NCBI RefSeq assembly: GCF_014699115.1
Contig: NZ_JACXAD010000009.1
Span: 124,001-188,000, forward strand
Direction of reading: 5' to 3'
Origin: Hymenobacter montanus
GTDB taxonomy: Bacteria; Bacteroidota; Bacteroidia; Cytophagales; Hymenobacteraceae
DNA: 64,000 bases
Shown in pieces: positions 29,459 to 40,643 of the stretch. Positions within the stretch are counted from its first letter, which is position 1, and the number at the start of each line of letters is the position of its first letter. The position numbers and the translations under genes were made by a program. Below the pieces are notes generated by a model that was not told where the DNA came from, made no database searches, and saw only the letters and a program-made list of their open reading frames with translations.

Positions 29459-29602
29459 ACCCTGAGTAAAAATGCTATTGGAAGGGCTGCGAAGGTACGT
29501 TGACTGAGTTCAGCAGTTTACATCCGGCAACTCCGGTAACTTGCGGCCGTTACCAGCTAACTCACACCCTCACCCCTTACCCAACTCAACCCCCAATTAA
29601 TC

Positions 29603-30037
29603 ATGGCAGACCACGTAGGTAAAGCCGTCTGGAACGGCGACATCAAAGGCAGCGGCACCCTCACTACGCAAAGCGGCACCCTCAACGCCCCGTACGGCGT
29701 GGGCAGCCGCTTCGAAGGCAAACCCGGCGCAAACCCTGAGGAGCTCATCGGCGCGGCCCACGCCGGCTGCTACACCATGTACCTGACCAGCGTGCTCACC
29801 AAACATGGCCACCAGGTGCAAACCATCAATACGACTTCGACCGTGACGATGAACCCGAACAACGGCCACCCCATTATCGAGCGCATCCACGTGAGCGTAG
29901 AAGGGCACGTGAGCGGCGGCAACATCACGGCCGAGGACTTCCAGCAGCACGCCGAAGACGCGAAGGCCAACTGTCCCGTTTCGCGGGCCTTGAGCGCCGT
30001 CCCCGCAATGACGTTAGAGGCGAAGTTTATTGGCTGA
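29603..30037 (+). CDS. OsmC-family peroxiredoxin
   Basis: A 144-residue OsmC/Ohr-type thiol peroxidase that reduces organic hydroperoxides. The two catalytic cysteines are in AAHAGCYTM (about residue 57) and ANCPVSRAL (about 121), and the early Arg is in GSRFEGKPG. The length fits OsmC proper. ATG at 29603. Monocistronic; a nearby TAACTTGC at about 29537 resembles a -7 box but is not convincing. Confidence 0.9.
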   Translation: MADHVGKAVWNGDIKGSGTLTTQSGTLNAPYGVGSRFEGKPGANPEELIGAAHAGCYTMYLTSVLTKHGHQVQTINTTSTVTMNPNNGHPIIERIHVSVEGHVSGGNITAEDFQQHAEDAKANCPVSRALSAVPAMTLEAKFIG

Positions 30038-30112
30038 TTTCCAGTTGCCAGTTGCTAACGGGCAGTTGCGCGGGCCGGAAGGCCGGGTTGCGACTTCACC
30101 CCGTTAAGATAA

Positions 30113-30197
30113 CCAGCTAGTTGTCAATTGTTAGACCTTGAAAGGGCGGGGCATTACCGATTCCTGCTTCCCCGAACAATTGACAACTAGTAGCTGG
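30113..30197. repeat. Intergenic inverted repeat
   Basis: Arms CCAGCTAGTTGTCAATTGTT (30113-30132) and a reverse complement with a three-base insertion (30175-30197) surround a 42-base loop. Short direct repeats of a CAGTTG-like word lie just upstream (30041-30068). Confidence 0.7.
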
Positions 30198-30213
30198 CAG
30201 CTAAATTTGCCGC

Positions 30214-30708
30214 ATGCCCACTGGTACTACCCGCATTCGTCTTCGTCCCGCCAACAACTCCCGCGTCCCGTTCTGGGGGCAGCTGGCCATCGGTTTATTC
30301 TGGGTGGTATACGTGCTGTGCATGATGGTAGGCGACCCCGCCATCCACGATTATCACTTTCTGCACTGGGTATTTCTAGGCTTTAGCCTTGTGTACATCG
30401 GCTACGTGCTGGTGAACAACGCCCCTATTTTCGGCACGCAGAGCTACCTGGAGTTCACCCCGGGCTACATCGTGCACAAAAATGGCCTGTTTCGCCCCAA
30501 GCAGGTGTTTGCGGCCGAGAACATCGCCGCCCTGGAGCTAAAGCCGCTGCTGCTGCGCGTACGCCAGAAGGATGGCGAGCTTTACGCCCTGAACCTGCGC
30601 GAAGTGAAAGGCCGCACGCGTCGAATGGGCTTCCGCGAAATGGTGCGGCAGTTTGCCGCCCAGCACAACTTGCCGCTACAGGAAGTAGTGACGAGCAACG
30701 CGGGCTAG
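30214..30708 (+). CDS. Two-TM membrane protein with PH-like C-terminal domain
   Basis: A 164-residue membrane protein of unknown function. Two hydrophobic helices (about 24-42 and 50-68) are followed by a soluble part of about 95 residues with alternating beta strands (YLEFTPGYIVHKNGLFRP; IAALELKPLLLRVRQ), typical of bacterial PH-like domains. The stop codon overlaps the stop of the convergent Uma2 gene in the shared bases CTAG. Confidence 0.65.
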   Translation: MPTGTTRIRLRPANNSRVPFWGQLAIGLFWVVYVLCMMVGDPAIHDYHFLHWVFLGFSLVYIGYVLVNNAPIFGTQSYLEFTPGYIVHKNGLFRPKQVFAAENIAALELKPLLLRVRQKDGELYALNLREVKGRTRRMGFREMVRQFAAQHNLPLQEVVTSNAG

Positions 30709-31178
30709 TCGAACAGCTGACTGATAGCGATTTCGGCTCCCGTCGCGGGGTCGGTTAAGGTTTGGCCGTTGTAGAAATACTGGTATTTACCCAGCTCCGA
30801 GAACACGGCCACGGCCCGCAAATCTGGCACCGCCATCCAATAAGACTGCACCCCGGCGGCGAAATAGCGCTTGGCTTTCTCCAGCAGTTCAGGAATCACC
30901 TGCGTAGGCGAGAGGATTTCGATGGCCGTACGCGGCACGACTGTAACCGAAATTTGCTCGGCTGATAAATCAAGCGCCCCACGTGGAAAGACGGACACGT
31001 CCGGCACCGCCTTCTGCACATCTAACGCTAAACTGAGTTCAGGAAGTACTAGGTAATCAGCACCTAAACCAGCATTAAGCAAAAGCAAGTTGCGCTGGAT
31101 AAGCGCACGATTTAGGCTGGGCCTAGGCTTTCCGCGCTCCAGCTCATAATCAGAAACTTCAGGCGCAGGGGTTTCCAT
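30705..31178 (-). CDS. Uma2-family (DUF820) restriction-fold nuclease-like protein
   Basis: A 157-residue protein of the Uma2/DUF820 family with the PD-(D/E)xK fold. Visible marks: PDVSVFPRG (Asp near 77), a VPRTAIEILSPTQ strand carrying the acidic residue and the family SPT motif, then EKAKRYFAAGVQSYWMAVPD. The biological role is unknown. I chose ATG 31178 because the preceding in-frame residues look like leader. It converges on the PH-like gene with overlapping stops. Confidence 0.8.
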   Translation of the reverse strand: METPAPEVSDYELERGKPRPSLNRALIQRNLLLLNAGLGADYLVLPELSLALDVQKAVPDVSVFPRGALDLSAEQISVTVVPRTAIEILSPTQVIPELLEKAKRYFAAGVQSYWMAVPDLRAVAVFSELGKYQYFYNGQTLTDPATGAEIAISQLFD

Positions 31179-31228
31179 AAGACAAGAGCTTTCCCAAATA
31201 GAACGCGCCCCGCCCGGCAATAGAGGCC

Positions 31229-32785
31229 TTACTTCTTGGCGAACTTCTTCCGCAGCTCGTCCACCTGGTCGCGGAATTTCTTGTCCGAATCCACCAGGTC
31301 CGACACGGTTTGTACCGAGTGCATCACCGTAGTATGGTCGCGCCCGCCAAAGTGAAAACCAATGGTTTTGAGGGTATGCGAGGTGTGGTGCTTGGCGAAG
31401 TACATAGCCACCTGACGGGCGGTTACCACTTCCTTCTTGCGGGTTTTATCTTTCAGCAAATCAACGGGAATGTTGAAATAAGCCGCTACCGTTTTCTGAA
31501 TAAAGTCGAGGTTAACCTCCGCTTCTACTTCCTCGATGATGTGGCGCAGGGCCTGCTTTACCATCTCCAGGTCGATGTCGCGGCGGCTAAGGCTGCTCTG
31601 GGCCACCAGTGAGGCAATTACGCCTTCGAGCTCGCGCACGTTGGTGTGTACCGAGTTGGCCAGGTAATCCACCACGTGGTCCGGCGGAATGTCGATGCCG
31701 TCCTGCTCCATTTTGTTGCGGATGATGGCCACCCGCGTTTCGAAGTCGGGGCTCTGCACGTCGGCCGTGAGGCCCCACTTAAAGCGGTTCAGCAGCCGGT
31801 CTTCTAGGCCCAGCAGGTCTTTGGGCGGCCGGTCGGAGGTCATCACAATCTGCTTGCCCGACTGGTGCAGGTGGTTGAAGATGTGAAAGAACATCTCCTG
31901 GGTTTTGCCCTTGTTGGCCAGGAACTGCACGTCGTCCAGAATCAGGGCGTCGACCTGCAGATAGAAGTTGGCGAAGTCCTGCACCTGGGCGCGCTGCACG
32001 CTGTCGATGAACTGGTTCGTGAACTTCTCGGCCGACACGTACAGCACGAACCGCTCGGGCGCGGTGGCCTTGATGTGGTTGCCAATGGCCTGCACCAGGT
32101 GGGTTTTGCCCAGGCCGACGCCCCCGTACACCATCAGCGGGTTAAAGCTGGTGGTACCGGGCTTGTTAGCCACGGCCAGGCCCGCCGAGCGGGCCAGGCG
32201 GTTGCAGTCGCCCTCAATGTAGTTGCCGAAGGTGTAGGAACCATTGAGCTGCGACGGCACCAGGTTGCCGTCCATCGGCCGGGCCGTGTCGAAAGGGTTA
32301 CGGGGCGGGGCCAGGGTGTCGGCCGCTTGGTTCGCGCCGGCGAAGTTGCCGCGCGGCGTAGTGCGCACCCCACCCGAAGCCACGTAGCGCGCCGAGGCCG
32401 CCCGGGCGCTGCCGGCCAAGGGGTTGCCGATGGGCGGTAGCGGAGGCGGCGGCGCGTCGCGCGGGTCGGGGGCAGCCGCCTTACGAGGGGGCGGCAGGTG
32501 CAGCGTGCGCGGTTGGGCCTGCTCGTTGCCCTGGTCCACCACCACGCTGTATTCGAGCCGGCCATCGGCTCCCAACTCCCGAAACAGCGCCCGGCGCAAC
32601 TCGTCCACGTAATGCTCCTCCAACCAGTCGTAGAAATAGGCGCTCGGCACCTGAATAGTCAGCACGTTGCCCTTCAGTTCGACCGGAACAATGGGCTGAA
32701 ACCAGGTCTTAAAGCTCTGCTCCCCGATTTCCGCCGAGATGCTGCGCAAGCAGCCAGCCCATACCGAACGAAAATCTTTGAGCAT
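31229..32785 (-). CDS. dnaA: Chromosomal replication initiator DnaA
   Basis: A 518-residue initiator. Domain I about 1-85 (FRSVWAGCLRSISAEIGEQS), a long Pro-rich domain II linker (about 100-185), AAA+ domain III with Walker A GGVGLGKTH and Walker B LILDDVQFL, and domain IV with the DnaA signature GGRDHTTVMHSV near residue 487 that binds DnaA boxes. The linker is longer than in E. coli. No dnaN or recF is adjacent, as is common in Bacteroidota. Confidence 0.97.
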   Translation of the reverse strand: MLKDFRSVWAGCLRSISAEIGEQSFKTWFQPIVPVELKGNVLTIQVPSAYFYDWLEEHYVDELRRALFRELGADGRLEYSVVVDQGNEQAQPRTLHLPPPRKAAAPDPRDAPPPPLPPIGNPLAGSARAASARYVASGGVRTTPRGNFAGANQAADTLAPPRNPFDTARPMDGNLVPSQLNGSYTFGNYIEGDCNRLARSAGLAVANKPGTTSFNPLMVYGGVGLGKTHLVQAIGNHIKATAPERFVLYVSAEKFTNQFIDSVQRAQVQDFANFYLQVDALILDDVQFLANKGKTQEMFFHIFNHLHQSGKQIVMTSDRPPKDLLGLEDRLLNRFKWGLTADVQSPDFETRVAIIRNKMEQDGIDIPPDHVVDYLANSVHTNVRELEGVIASLVAQSSLSRRDIDLEMVKQALRHIIEEVEAEVNLDFIQKTVAAYFNIPVDLLKDKTRKKEVVTARQVAMYFAKHHTSHTLKTIGFHFGGRDHTTVMHSVQTVSDLVDSDKKFRDQVDELRKKFAKK

Positions 32786-32883
32786 GAGAGCAATGAATCA
32801 AAAACCAGCCCTAGGCCAGCAGTAAACGAAGCAATGAAAGTGACGTCCTTACGACCGTCTGTTTTTTTAGAGGGGAACAAAAT

Positions 32884-32892
32884 TGTGGAAAA
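32884..32892 (-). promoter_or_regulatory. Single DnaA-box-like site upstream of dnaA
   Basis: TTTTCCACA on the minus strand differs by one base from the DnaA box TTATCCACA and lies about 100 nt before dnaA. It could allow autoregulation. I see no cluster of boxes, so this gap is not evidence for oriC. Confidence 0.3.
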
Positions 32893-32937
32893 CTCTGCAC
32901 TTAAAAAAGCCAATAGCCGCTTGCTTTTGTCGTGCTT

Positions 32938-33876
32938 TTAACAGGCTGCCCGAACCGGCACCACGGAGGCGCTGGCTAAGCCGGCTCGTTTCGTTTTTGG
33001 CGAAAATTCATAATCCAGTCTTCCCAAATTTATGCCTGACCACCCCACTTGGTTTATCATAGTGGGGTGGCCATCGGGGCTGGCCACGGGCTCGGGAGCG
33101 TTCATAAACGTGTGGGTGTGGCCTCCCAGAATTAAGTCAATGCCCGATACCTGGGCCGCTAATTTGCGGTCGTCGAGCTTGGCATCAGCGTACTTATAGC
33201 CGAGGTGGGAAAGGCAGACGACTAAGTCGCACTTTTCAGGGCCCCGCAGCTGGGCGACGACCTCTTTAGCATTCGCAACTGGGTCGAGATACACGGTGCC
33301 GCCAAAGTTTTTGTCGGCCACCAGCCCCGCGAGCTCAATGCCCAAGCCGAACACCCCGATGCGAACACCCTGCTTCTCGAAGACCTTGTAAGGAGCGAAC
33401 CGGCCCGCCAACGGCGTTTTTGAGAAGTCGTAGTTTGCAATCAGGAAAGGAAAGGTGGCGTGCGGCAACTGGCGCTGGAGGCCCTCCAAGCCGTTGTCGA
33501 AATCGTGGTTGCCCAAGGTGCTGGCATCGTAGCCCATCTGGCTCATAAGCTTGTACTCCAGCTCGCCCCCGAAAAAGTTAAAGTACGGCGTACCCTGGAA
33601 AATATCGCCCGAATCCAGCAGCAGCACGTTGGGCTCTTTGCTGCGAATGTCTTTGATGAGGGCCGCGCGCCGCGCCATGCCACCGAGCCCGGCCCACTGC
33701 CCCCCATTGTCGGGGAAAGGCTCGATGCGCGAGTGCATGTCGTTGGTATGCAGAATAGTGAGACGAACAGGAGCATTGCTACTAGCGGCGGCCTGAGCCG
33801 AGTCAGCCAGCCCTCCCAACACGGTGAAGCCGGCGGTGCCGAGCAAGGATTGACGAAGAAAGTCGCGGCGCTGCAT
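32938..33876 (-). CDS. 5'-nucleotidase/metallophosphatase, N-terminal catalytic domain only
   Basis: A 312-residue exported phosphatase. The N-terminus MQRRDFLRQSLLGTAGF suggests a Tat-like signal (RRDFL). Metal-binding motifs of the calcineurin-like fold follow: LHTNDMHSR, LLDSGDIFQGT, TLGNHDFDNG and LILGGHTHT. Whole 5'-nucleotidases (UshA type) also carry a C-terminal substrate-specificity domain, which is absent here and encoded by the upstream gene at 33974. The two together probably make one periplasmic enzyme. Confidence 0.9.
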   Translation of the reverse strand: MQRRDFLRQSLLGTAGFTVLGGLADSAQAAASSNAPVRLTILHTNDMHSRIEPFPDNGGQWAGLGGMARRAALIKDIRSKEPNVLLLDSGDIFQGTPYFNFFGGELEYKLMSQMGYDASTLGNHDFDNGLEGLQRQLPHATFPFLIANYDFSKTPLAGRFAPYKVFEKQGVRIGVFGLGIELAGLVADKNFGGTVYLDPVANAKEVVAQLRGPEKCDLVVCLSHLGYKYADAKLDDRKLAAQVSGIDLILGGHTHTFMNAPEPVASPDGHPTMINQVGWSGINLGRLDYEFSPKTKRAGLASASVVPVRAAC

Positions 33877-33883
33877 GAGGAGT

Positions 33884-33981
33884 AATTAAAAATTTATGAA
33901 TTAAAAATTAAAATGGATGGAGAAGTAATAGCCACCGCCGTTTCGAGTCTGGCCATTTTGTAATTCTCGCTTTTTAATTCC
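33884..33981. repeat. AT-rich hairpin repeat, copy 1
   Basis: Left arm 33884-33917 and right arm 33953-33981 built from the word AATTAAAAAT, in inverse orientation around a GC-richer loop. The right arm includes the stop codon of the upstream gene. Same family as the repeats at 37437, 50819 and 53117. Confidence 0.8.
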
Positions 33982-34738
33982 CTTTCACCCGCCCTTCCAC
34001 TTTGGCCGTTACGGGCTGGCCGGCTTTGGTGAGCGCGCGGATGTGGTCGGCAATAGCGGTACGAAGCAGGATGTTGGTGTGGCGGGGCACCAAGGGCTTA
34101 AAAAATTCCATGTTGTCGCCGCCGCTGGCTAGGTAATCGGAAATCGCAATGGGCCACAGTTTCTCAACAGCGGGGTCAAATGCTTGATTACCAATGCGAA
34201 TGTCCTTGGGCAGGCCATCGAAGGTGACGGTATACGTAGCCCCGGACACGGCCATCTTGGTATGGGCGGCGTATTCGAACAGTTGCTGCACTACCGGGCC
34301 GGGCGCGTCGAGCACTACCAGCTCATTCTCAAAGGGCATCAGCTCGAACACGGCGCCCAGAGTGATGGGCCCCGCCGCGAAGCCGGCGCGCAAGCCACCA
34401 TTGGTCATCACGCCCAGCGGTATGGGCTCGCCCAGCACCTGGCTGGCCCGGGCACGCTGCAGGTCAGCCACGAAATTGGCCAGCGGCGACTCGCCGGGGC
34501 TTTTCACGAGGGGGGCTGGCGCCGTTCCCAACACTTCAATCATTTGAGCAGTCACTTTATCGTGGTAAGGCGCAATGAAGGCTGCGATAGTGGGGTCCTC
34601 GGGCTGAGTTTTGCCCACGGGCTGGCTGGTGACCGGAGCAAAACGCGCTGTTGGCGCGTAGGCGGCCCGTTGGCAGCCGGGGGCGGCCAGCGTAAGCAGC
34701 AGGCCAAGCCCAATTATTCGGGAACGCCGGAGTTTCAT
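33974..34738 (-). CDS. 5'-nucleotidase C-terminal domain lipoprotein
   Basis: A 254-residue lipoprotein: signal peptide with Cys near residue 22 (LAAPGCQRAAY), then the 5'-nucleotidase C-terminal fold (SPLANFVADLQRAR; LGVMTNGGLRAGF; TLGAVFELMPFENELVV; ISDYLASGGDNMEFF). That domain binds the nucleotide base. It lacks the catalytic metal site, which is in the next gene (32938-33876), 97 nt downstream. I chose ATG 34738; ATGs up to 34765 are possible. Confidence 0.85.
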   Translation of the reverse strand: MKLRRSRIIGLGLLLTLAAPGCQRAAYAPTARFAPVTSQPVGKTQPEDPTIAAFIAPYHDKVTAQMIEVLGTAPAPLVKSPGESPLANFVADLQRARASQVLGEPIPLGVMTNGGLRAGFAAGPITLGAVFELMPFENELVVLDAPGPVVQQLFEYAAHTKMAVSGATYTVTFDGLPKDIRIGNQAFDPAVEKLWPIAISDYLASGGDNMEFFKPLVPRHTNILLRTAIADHIRALTKAGQPVTAKVEGRVKGN

Positions 34739-34765
34739 CACGACTGAAACAGGAATGCTCATCAT

Positions 34766-35650
34766 TGTAAGGGTAGGAGCTTTGGGGCTTCCGAAAATTT
34801 AATATCCTTGAAAATAAAGCTTTTGGCACATATCCCCTGGCGGTTGACCGTAGGAGGGTACGCCTCGACCACTACTAAATACATTATTCCTTTGGGTAGG
34901 AGTAATGCCAGCAGCCTGGGACCTTCCCTGCAAACCGCCACTGAAAGAGGCGGCTATCACCTGGCGACGAGGTCACCATCAAAAACGGTACCTACTCCAG
35001 TGAGTGAGAACAAATACGGCGGTTTCGGGAGTCCCGCAGGTAACCGCACGGCCAGCTAAATTACTATCAAACCCAAAATGGAGGGGCGACCTTAACGTTG
35101 AGCTTGGCCACTGACTGAGTAAAATGGCTGACAACCTTAGTCTTTACAATCACACTATTTCCAGAGTAAGCTGAGGCAGCTCAGCCACTCGTACAACTAG
35201 GCGGATGCGTAAAGCTACCACAATGGGCTTCCCGGCATAGGAAGTACTTATGCCTCCTGAATTAGTACGGCGTGGTCCGGCAGCTGCCTGATTAAGAAAC
35301 ATCATGCCGAAAGCCATCTCCATACCTGAGTTGCCCTTGCCTGGAGTCAGTAGCCTGTTGGGAAAAAGTAGTAAGAGGGTATCCTACTGAGTTGATCGAA
35401 GCAGCTCTCCACCCAGCCAAAGCCGGCAGTTACTAACCGAGAAAATGCTTCTATTATCTAATATCTAAGCCGAATCTACTCCGACTTATAGAAAGCTAGT
35501 TTTCCCAAGGGACTACACAGCGCCTTAGCGGCCTTCTATGCCGAGTAAAAAATGCTTTAGAACTTTTGATTTTTCGGCAGGATATTGCGTAGGCGGTATC
35601 TTTCGACCGGTTATCGTTTTTACCGACCTTCTCTTGTTGAGCCTTTTTGT
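34766..35650. other. Long gap without an intact gene
   Basis: About 880 bases between the nucleotidase operon and the methylmalonyl-CoA mutase genes. No intact gene is supported. On the minus strand two abutting open stretches (35150-35323 and 35067-35180) look like one decayed gene (see its own entry). Some plus-strand frames near 34808-35059 are open but show no family signal. Confidence 0.5.
35067..35323 (-). pseudogene. Possible decayed gene of unknown family
   Basis: A 57-codon frame starting at 35323 (MEMAFGMMFLNQAAAGPRRT, later LRIRLVVRVAELPQLTLEI) overlaps a second frame that continues VIVKTKVVSHFTQSVAKLNV and ends APPFWV with a stop at 35067-35069. Joined by one shift they form a plausible beta-rich protein end. 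I recognise no family, and chance open frames of this size are possible. Confidence 0.25.
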
Positions 35651-37432
35651 ATGTCCGACACCCCCGGAGCCGCGCCCGTTTCCTTCGCCGAGTTCCCGGC
35701 CGTAACCACCGCGGAGTGGCAGGCCCGCCTGGCCCGCGACCTGAAAGGCCAGGACCCGGCTGTCCTGCGCTGGCCCCTGCCCGATGGCTTTAGCGTGGAG
35801 CCCTTTTACCACTGCGAAGCCTTAGCCGCGCTGGGTGGTCCGCCGGCTCCCCTCCCCCACCCGGTGGCTCCCTGGCTGAACGTGCCCACCTTGACCGTCG
35901 CCGCCGGCGACGGCCGCGCCGAAATCGACCAGGCCGCAGCGGCCCTGGCCCGGGGGGCCGACGGCATTCACTTTGTGCTGACTGACGCCTCGGCTTTTGC
36001 CGTGCACTACCTGGCCAAGCAGTTGCCGCTGGCCCGTACCTACGTTGGCTACACCCTGACGGCGGGCCCGGAGGTACTGCTCAGCCGGTTGGTAGATGCT
36101 GCCCCGGGTACTGCCCTGCGTGGGTTCCTGCGTTTCGCCCCGCCTCCCGTACCCGAAGGAGCCGCCCTGCCCGACTACCGGACGGCCCTGCGCCGGTGCG
36201 TGAGCCTAACCACCGGCATGCCCGACTTCCGGGCCCTGGCCGTGAACGGCGCCTTCTTCGGCAACCGCGGGGCGACGGCCACCCAACAAATAGCCTTTAG
36301 CCTGAATACGGCGGCGGCCTTGCTGGCTGAACTTCCCGACGAAAACCTCCCAGCGGCGCAAGTGGCGGCGGCGCTGCACGTGCACTTGGTGGTTACGCCC
36401 AGCTATTTCCCCGAAATAGCGAAGCTGCGCGCCCTGCGACGGCTGTGGGCCACCCTGCTGCATGGCTTCGGGCTGCCCGCGGACCTAAACCATCGCCTGC
36501 GCATTCACGCCGCCACCGCATCCTGGACTCAAACCACACTCGACCCGCACACCAACCTGCTTCGCCACACCACCGAAGCCATGAGCGCCGTGCTGGGGGG
36601 AGCCGACTCGCTGTCGGTGGCCCCATTCGACAGCCTCTTTGCTGAGGCGAACGAATTTTCAACCCGGTTGGCCCGTAACCTGTCGGTGCTGCTGCGCGAA
36701 GAGTCAGGCCTGGGCCGGGTCCAGGACCCCGCCGCCGGCTCCTACTACCTCGAAACCCTCACCGACCAACTAGCCCGGGAAGCCTGGATGCACTTCCAAC
36801 GCCTGGAGGCGGCGGGCGGGCTACCCAAGGTGCGCAGCCAGATGCAGGAAGAAATCAAGGAGGTAGCGACTGAAACATTTCGGCGCATTGCCAGCGGCCA
36901 GCAGGTGGTGGTGGGCACCAACCGCTTTCAGAACCGGGACGAGCAGTTCAGCTTTCACCCCAAGAAGCTGCTGCGCTCGGCGGCCTTCGACGTAACGCGG
37001 GCAACTTACCCAACCGAGGTGTTGCGCCTGGCTACCGCCCTGCACTTCGAGCGGCGGGAGCGCAAAAGCAAGCGGGCCGCCGTGGTGCTGCTGGGCACCA
37101 ACACCAACCAGCTCATCATGGATTCGTTTCTGAACCTGCTCCAGCCCCACGAGCGGCCCGAAATGGCCGCCAGTCATCCGCCCGGCACGCTGTCGCTGCT
37201 GTACTCGTCGCCCGAAGAAGCCACGCTGATGTATGCCACGCCCGAACAGTTCCAACGGTTCGCCCGCTTCATCTACCACATTCCCGCCGAGAAGCAGGTT
37301 TTCGTTCCGCCAACTTTGCTCAGCGCCGACCTGGCCACGCTGCAAGAAGCCGTGCGGGTATTTGGGTTTCAGGAGATGAAAGTGCAAGGCTACACGACGG
37401 AGCAGGTGCTGGCCCGTTTGCAAGGCCGGTGA
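35651..37432 (+). CDS. mutA: Methylmalonyl-CoA mutase, small (beta) subunit
   Basis: A 593-residue subunit of the adenosylcobalamin-dependent mutase that interconverts methylmalonyl-CoA and succinyl-CoA. It has the TIM-barrel part (AVTTAEWQARLARDLKGQDP; LLRHTTEAMSAVLGGADSLS; QDPAAGSYYLETLTDQLA) but no DxHxxG cobalamin motif in the C-terminal part, as expected for the non-catalytic subunit. I chose the ATG at 35651 because the family sequence starts there; the frame is open to 35585. It is followed by mutB after 129 nt that hold a palindromic repeat. Confidence 0.93.
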   Translation: MSDTPGAAPVSFAEFPAVTTAEWQARLARDLKGQDPAVLRWPLPDGFSVEPFYHCEALAALGGPPAPLPHPVAPWLNVPTLTVAAGDGRAEIDQAAAALARGADGIHFVLTDASAFAVHYLAKQLPLARTYVGYTLTAGPEVLLSRLVDAAPGTALRGFLRFAPPPVPEGAALPDYRTALRRCVSLTTGMPDFRALAVNGAFFGNRGATATQQIAFSLNTAAALLAELPDENLPAAQVAAALHVHLVVTPSYFPEIAKLRALRRLWATLLHGFGLPADLNHRLRIHAATASWTQTTLDPHTNLLRHTTEAMSAVLGGADSLSVAPFDSLFAEANEFSTRLARNLSVLLREESGLGRVQDPAAGSYYLETLTDQLAREAWMHFQRLEAAGGLPKVRSQMQEEIKEVATETFRRIASGQQVVVGTNRFQNRDEQFSFHPKKLLRSAAFDVTRATYPTEVLRLATALHFERRERKSKRAAVVLLGTNTNQLIMDSFLNLLQPHERPEMAASHPPGTLSLLYSSPEEATLMYATPEQFQRFARFIYHIPAEKQVFVPPTLLSADLATLQEAVRVFGFQEMKVQGYTTEQVLARLQGR

Positions 37433-37436
37433 AGTC

Positions 37437-37553
37437 AATTAGAAATGATGAATTAAAAATTAAAAATGCAGTTATGTGCTTTCTAAAATAAAAAGCACCA
37501 TTCTGAACAGGGCTTCCAGACCATTTTTAATTCTTCATTTTTAATTTTTAATT
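37437..37553. repeat. AT-rich hairpin repeat, copy 2
   Basis: Arms of 32 bp at 37437-37468 and 37522-37553, inverse complements with few mismatches, made of AATTAAAAAT words around ATGATGAATT. A smaller hairpin GTGCTTT/AAAGCAC lies in the loop (37477-37499). The whole sits between mutA and mutB, where a transcript would fold it, so it may set the ratio of the two subunits. Confidence 0.85.
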
Positions 37554-37561
37554 ACTACCCC

Positions 37562-39814
<2,253 letters not shown>

Positions 39815-39943
39815 TCACTGAGTAGAGTCCCGGCTACATTATCCTTTTAGGAAATCCGCTTACCAAATTCAGTTTCCAGACGCAAGGATGAAGATGTTGA
39901 AACCAGAAGCCGATAACCACTTTTCGGTTGGTAAGTGCTCGCT

Positions 39944-40426
39944 TTAGGCCAGCACCTGGAGCGCCTCTTCGTTGCCTTGTTGGAGGGCCAAGCCGCGGGC
40001 CGTTAAGCCGCGTACGTCGGCAATAGTCTGGTCGGCACCGGCTTCGACCAGGAGCTTCACTAAGTTGTTGCGGCCAAACAAGGTCGCGAACATGAGGGCG
40101 GTGCCGCCGTTGCCGTTTTGCAGGTTGAGGTCGGCCCCGTGCTGAATGAGCTCGCGGGCAATTTCGGGGTAGCCTTTGAAGCTAACGCCCATCAGGGCCG
40201 TGTTGCCGCTTACGTCCTGTACGTTCGGGTCGGCCCCCGCGGCGAGGAGGAACCGGGTGGCCTCGAGGTGGTCGTCGTAGGAGGCCAGAATCAGGGCCGA
40301 GAAGCCCTTACCGTTGGTTACGTTTACGTCGAGGCCTTGAGCGAGCAGCTCCTGCAGGGTGGGTACGTCGCCGCGGCGGGCGGCGTCAAACAACAAATCT
40401 TCGGGACGAGCGGAAGTGAAATTCAT
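39944..40426 (-). CDS. Ankyrin-repeat protein
   Basis: A 160-residue soluble protein built of about four ankyrin repeats, recognisable by GFSALILASYDDHLEATRFL, LLAAGADPNVQD, GNTALMGVS, LIQHGADLNLQN and LLVEAGADQTIAD. No signal peptide. Such small proteins bind other proteins; in many bacteria one is paired with catalase, but no catalase gene is near. Monocistronic. Confidence 0.88.
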   Translation of the reverse strand: MNFTSARPEDLLFDAARRGDVPTLQELLAQGLDVNVTNGKGFSALILASYDDHLEATRFLLAAGADPNVQDVSGNTALMGVSFKGYPEIARELIQHGADLNLQNGNGGTALMFATLFGRNNLVKLLVEAGADQTIADVRGLTARGLALQQGNEEALQVLA

Positions 40427-40643
40427 TGGAGTTTAAGTAGTTATTAGCAAGCAGAGCGATGCACCTGGGCCACTAGCCCTTACGCTTTATGTTCGGCAAA
40501 GCCTTGGATTGTGAAGAGCGGCTTGCTCATTTTTGGCAAACTCGCTATCTAAGCGGCTTGCTGGTATTCGATAAGTAGCCTGCAATGGTTGAGCTATTGC
40601 ATCGAATATCGACGACTGATTACCGCCGGCCCGTAGTTAACGC

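Noticed and set aside
32786..32937. Chromosome origin (oriC) next to dnaA
   Set aside because: Only one DnaA-box-like 9-mer is seen and no AT-rich unwinding stretch. dnaA is often far from oriC in Bacteroidota.
34808..35059. 83-residue plus-strand frame in the large gap
   Set aside because: No domain, signal peptide or family resemblance, and no neighbour suggesting an operon.
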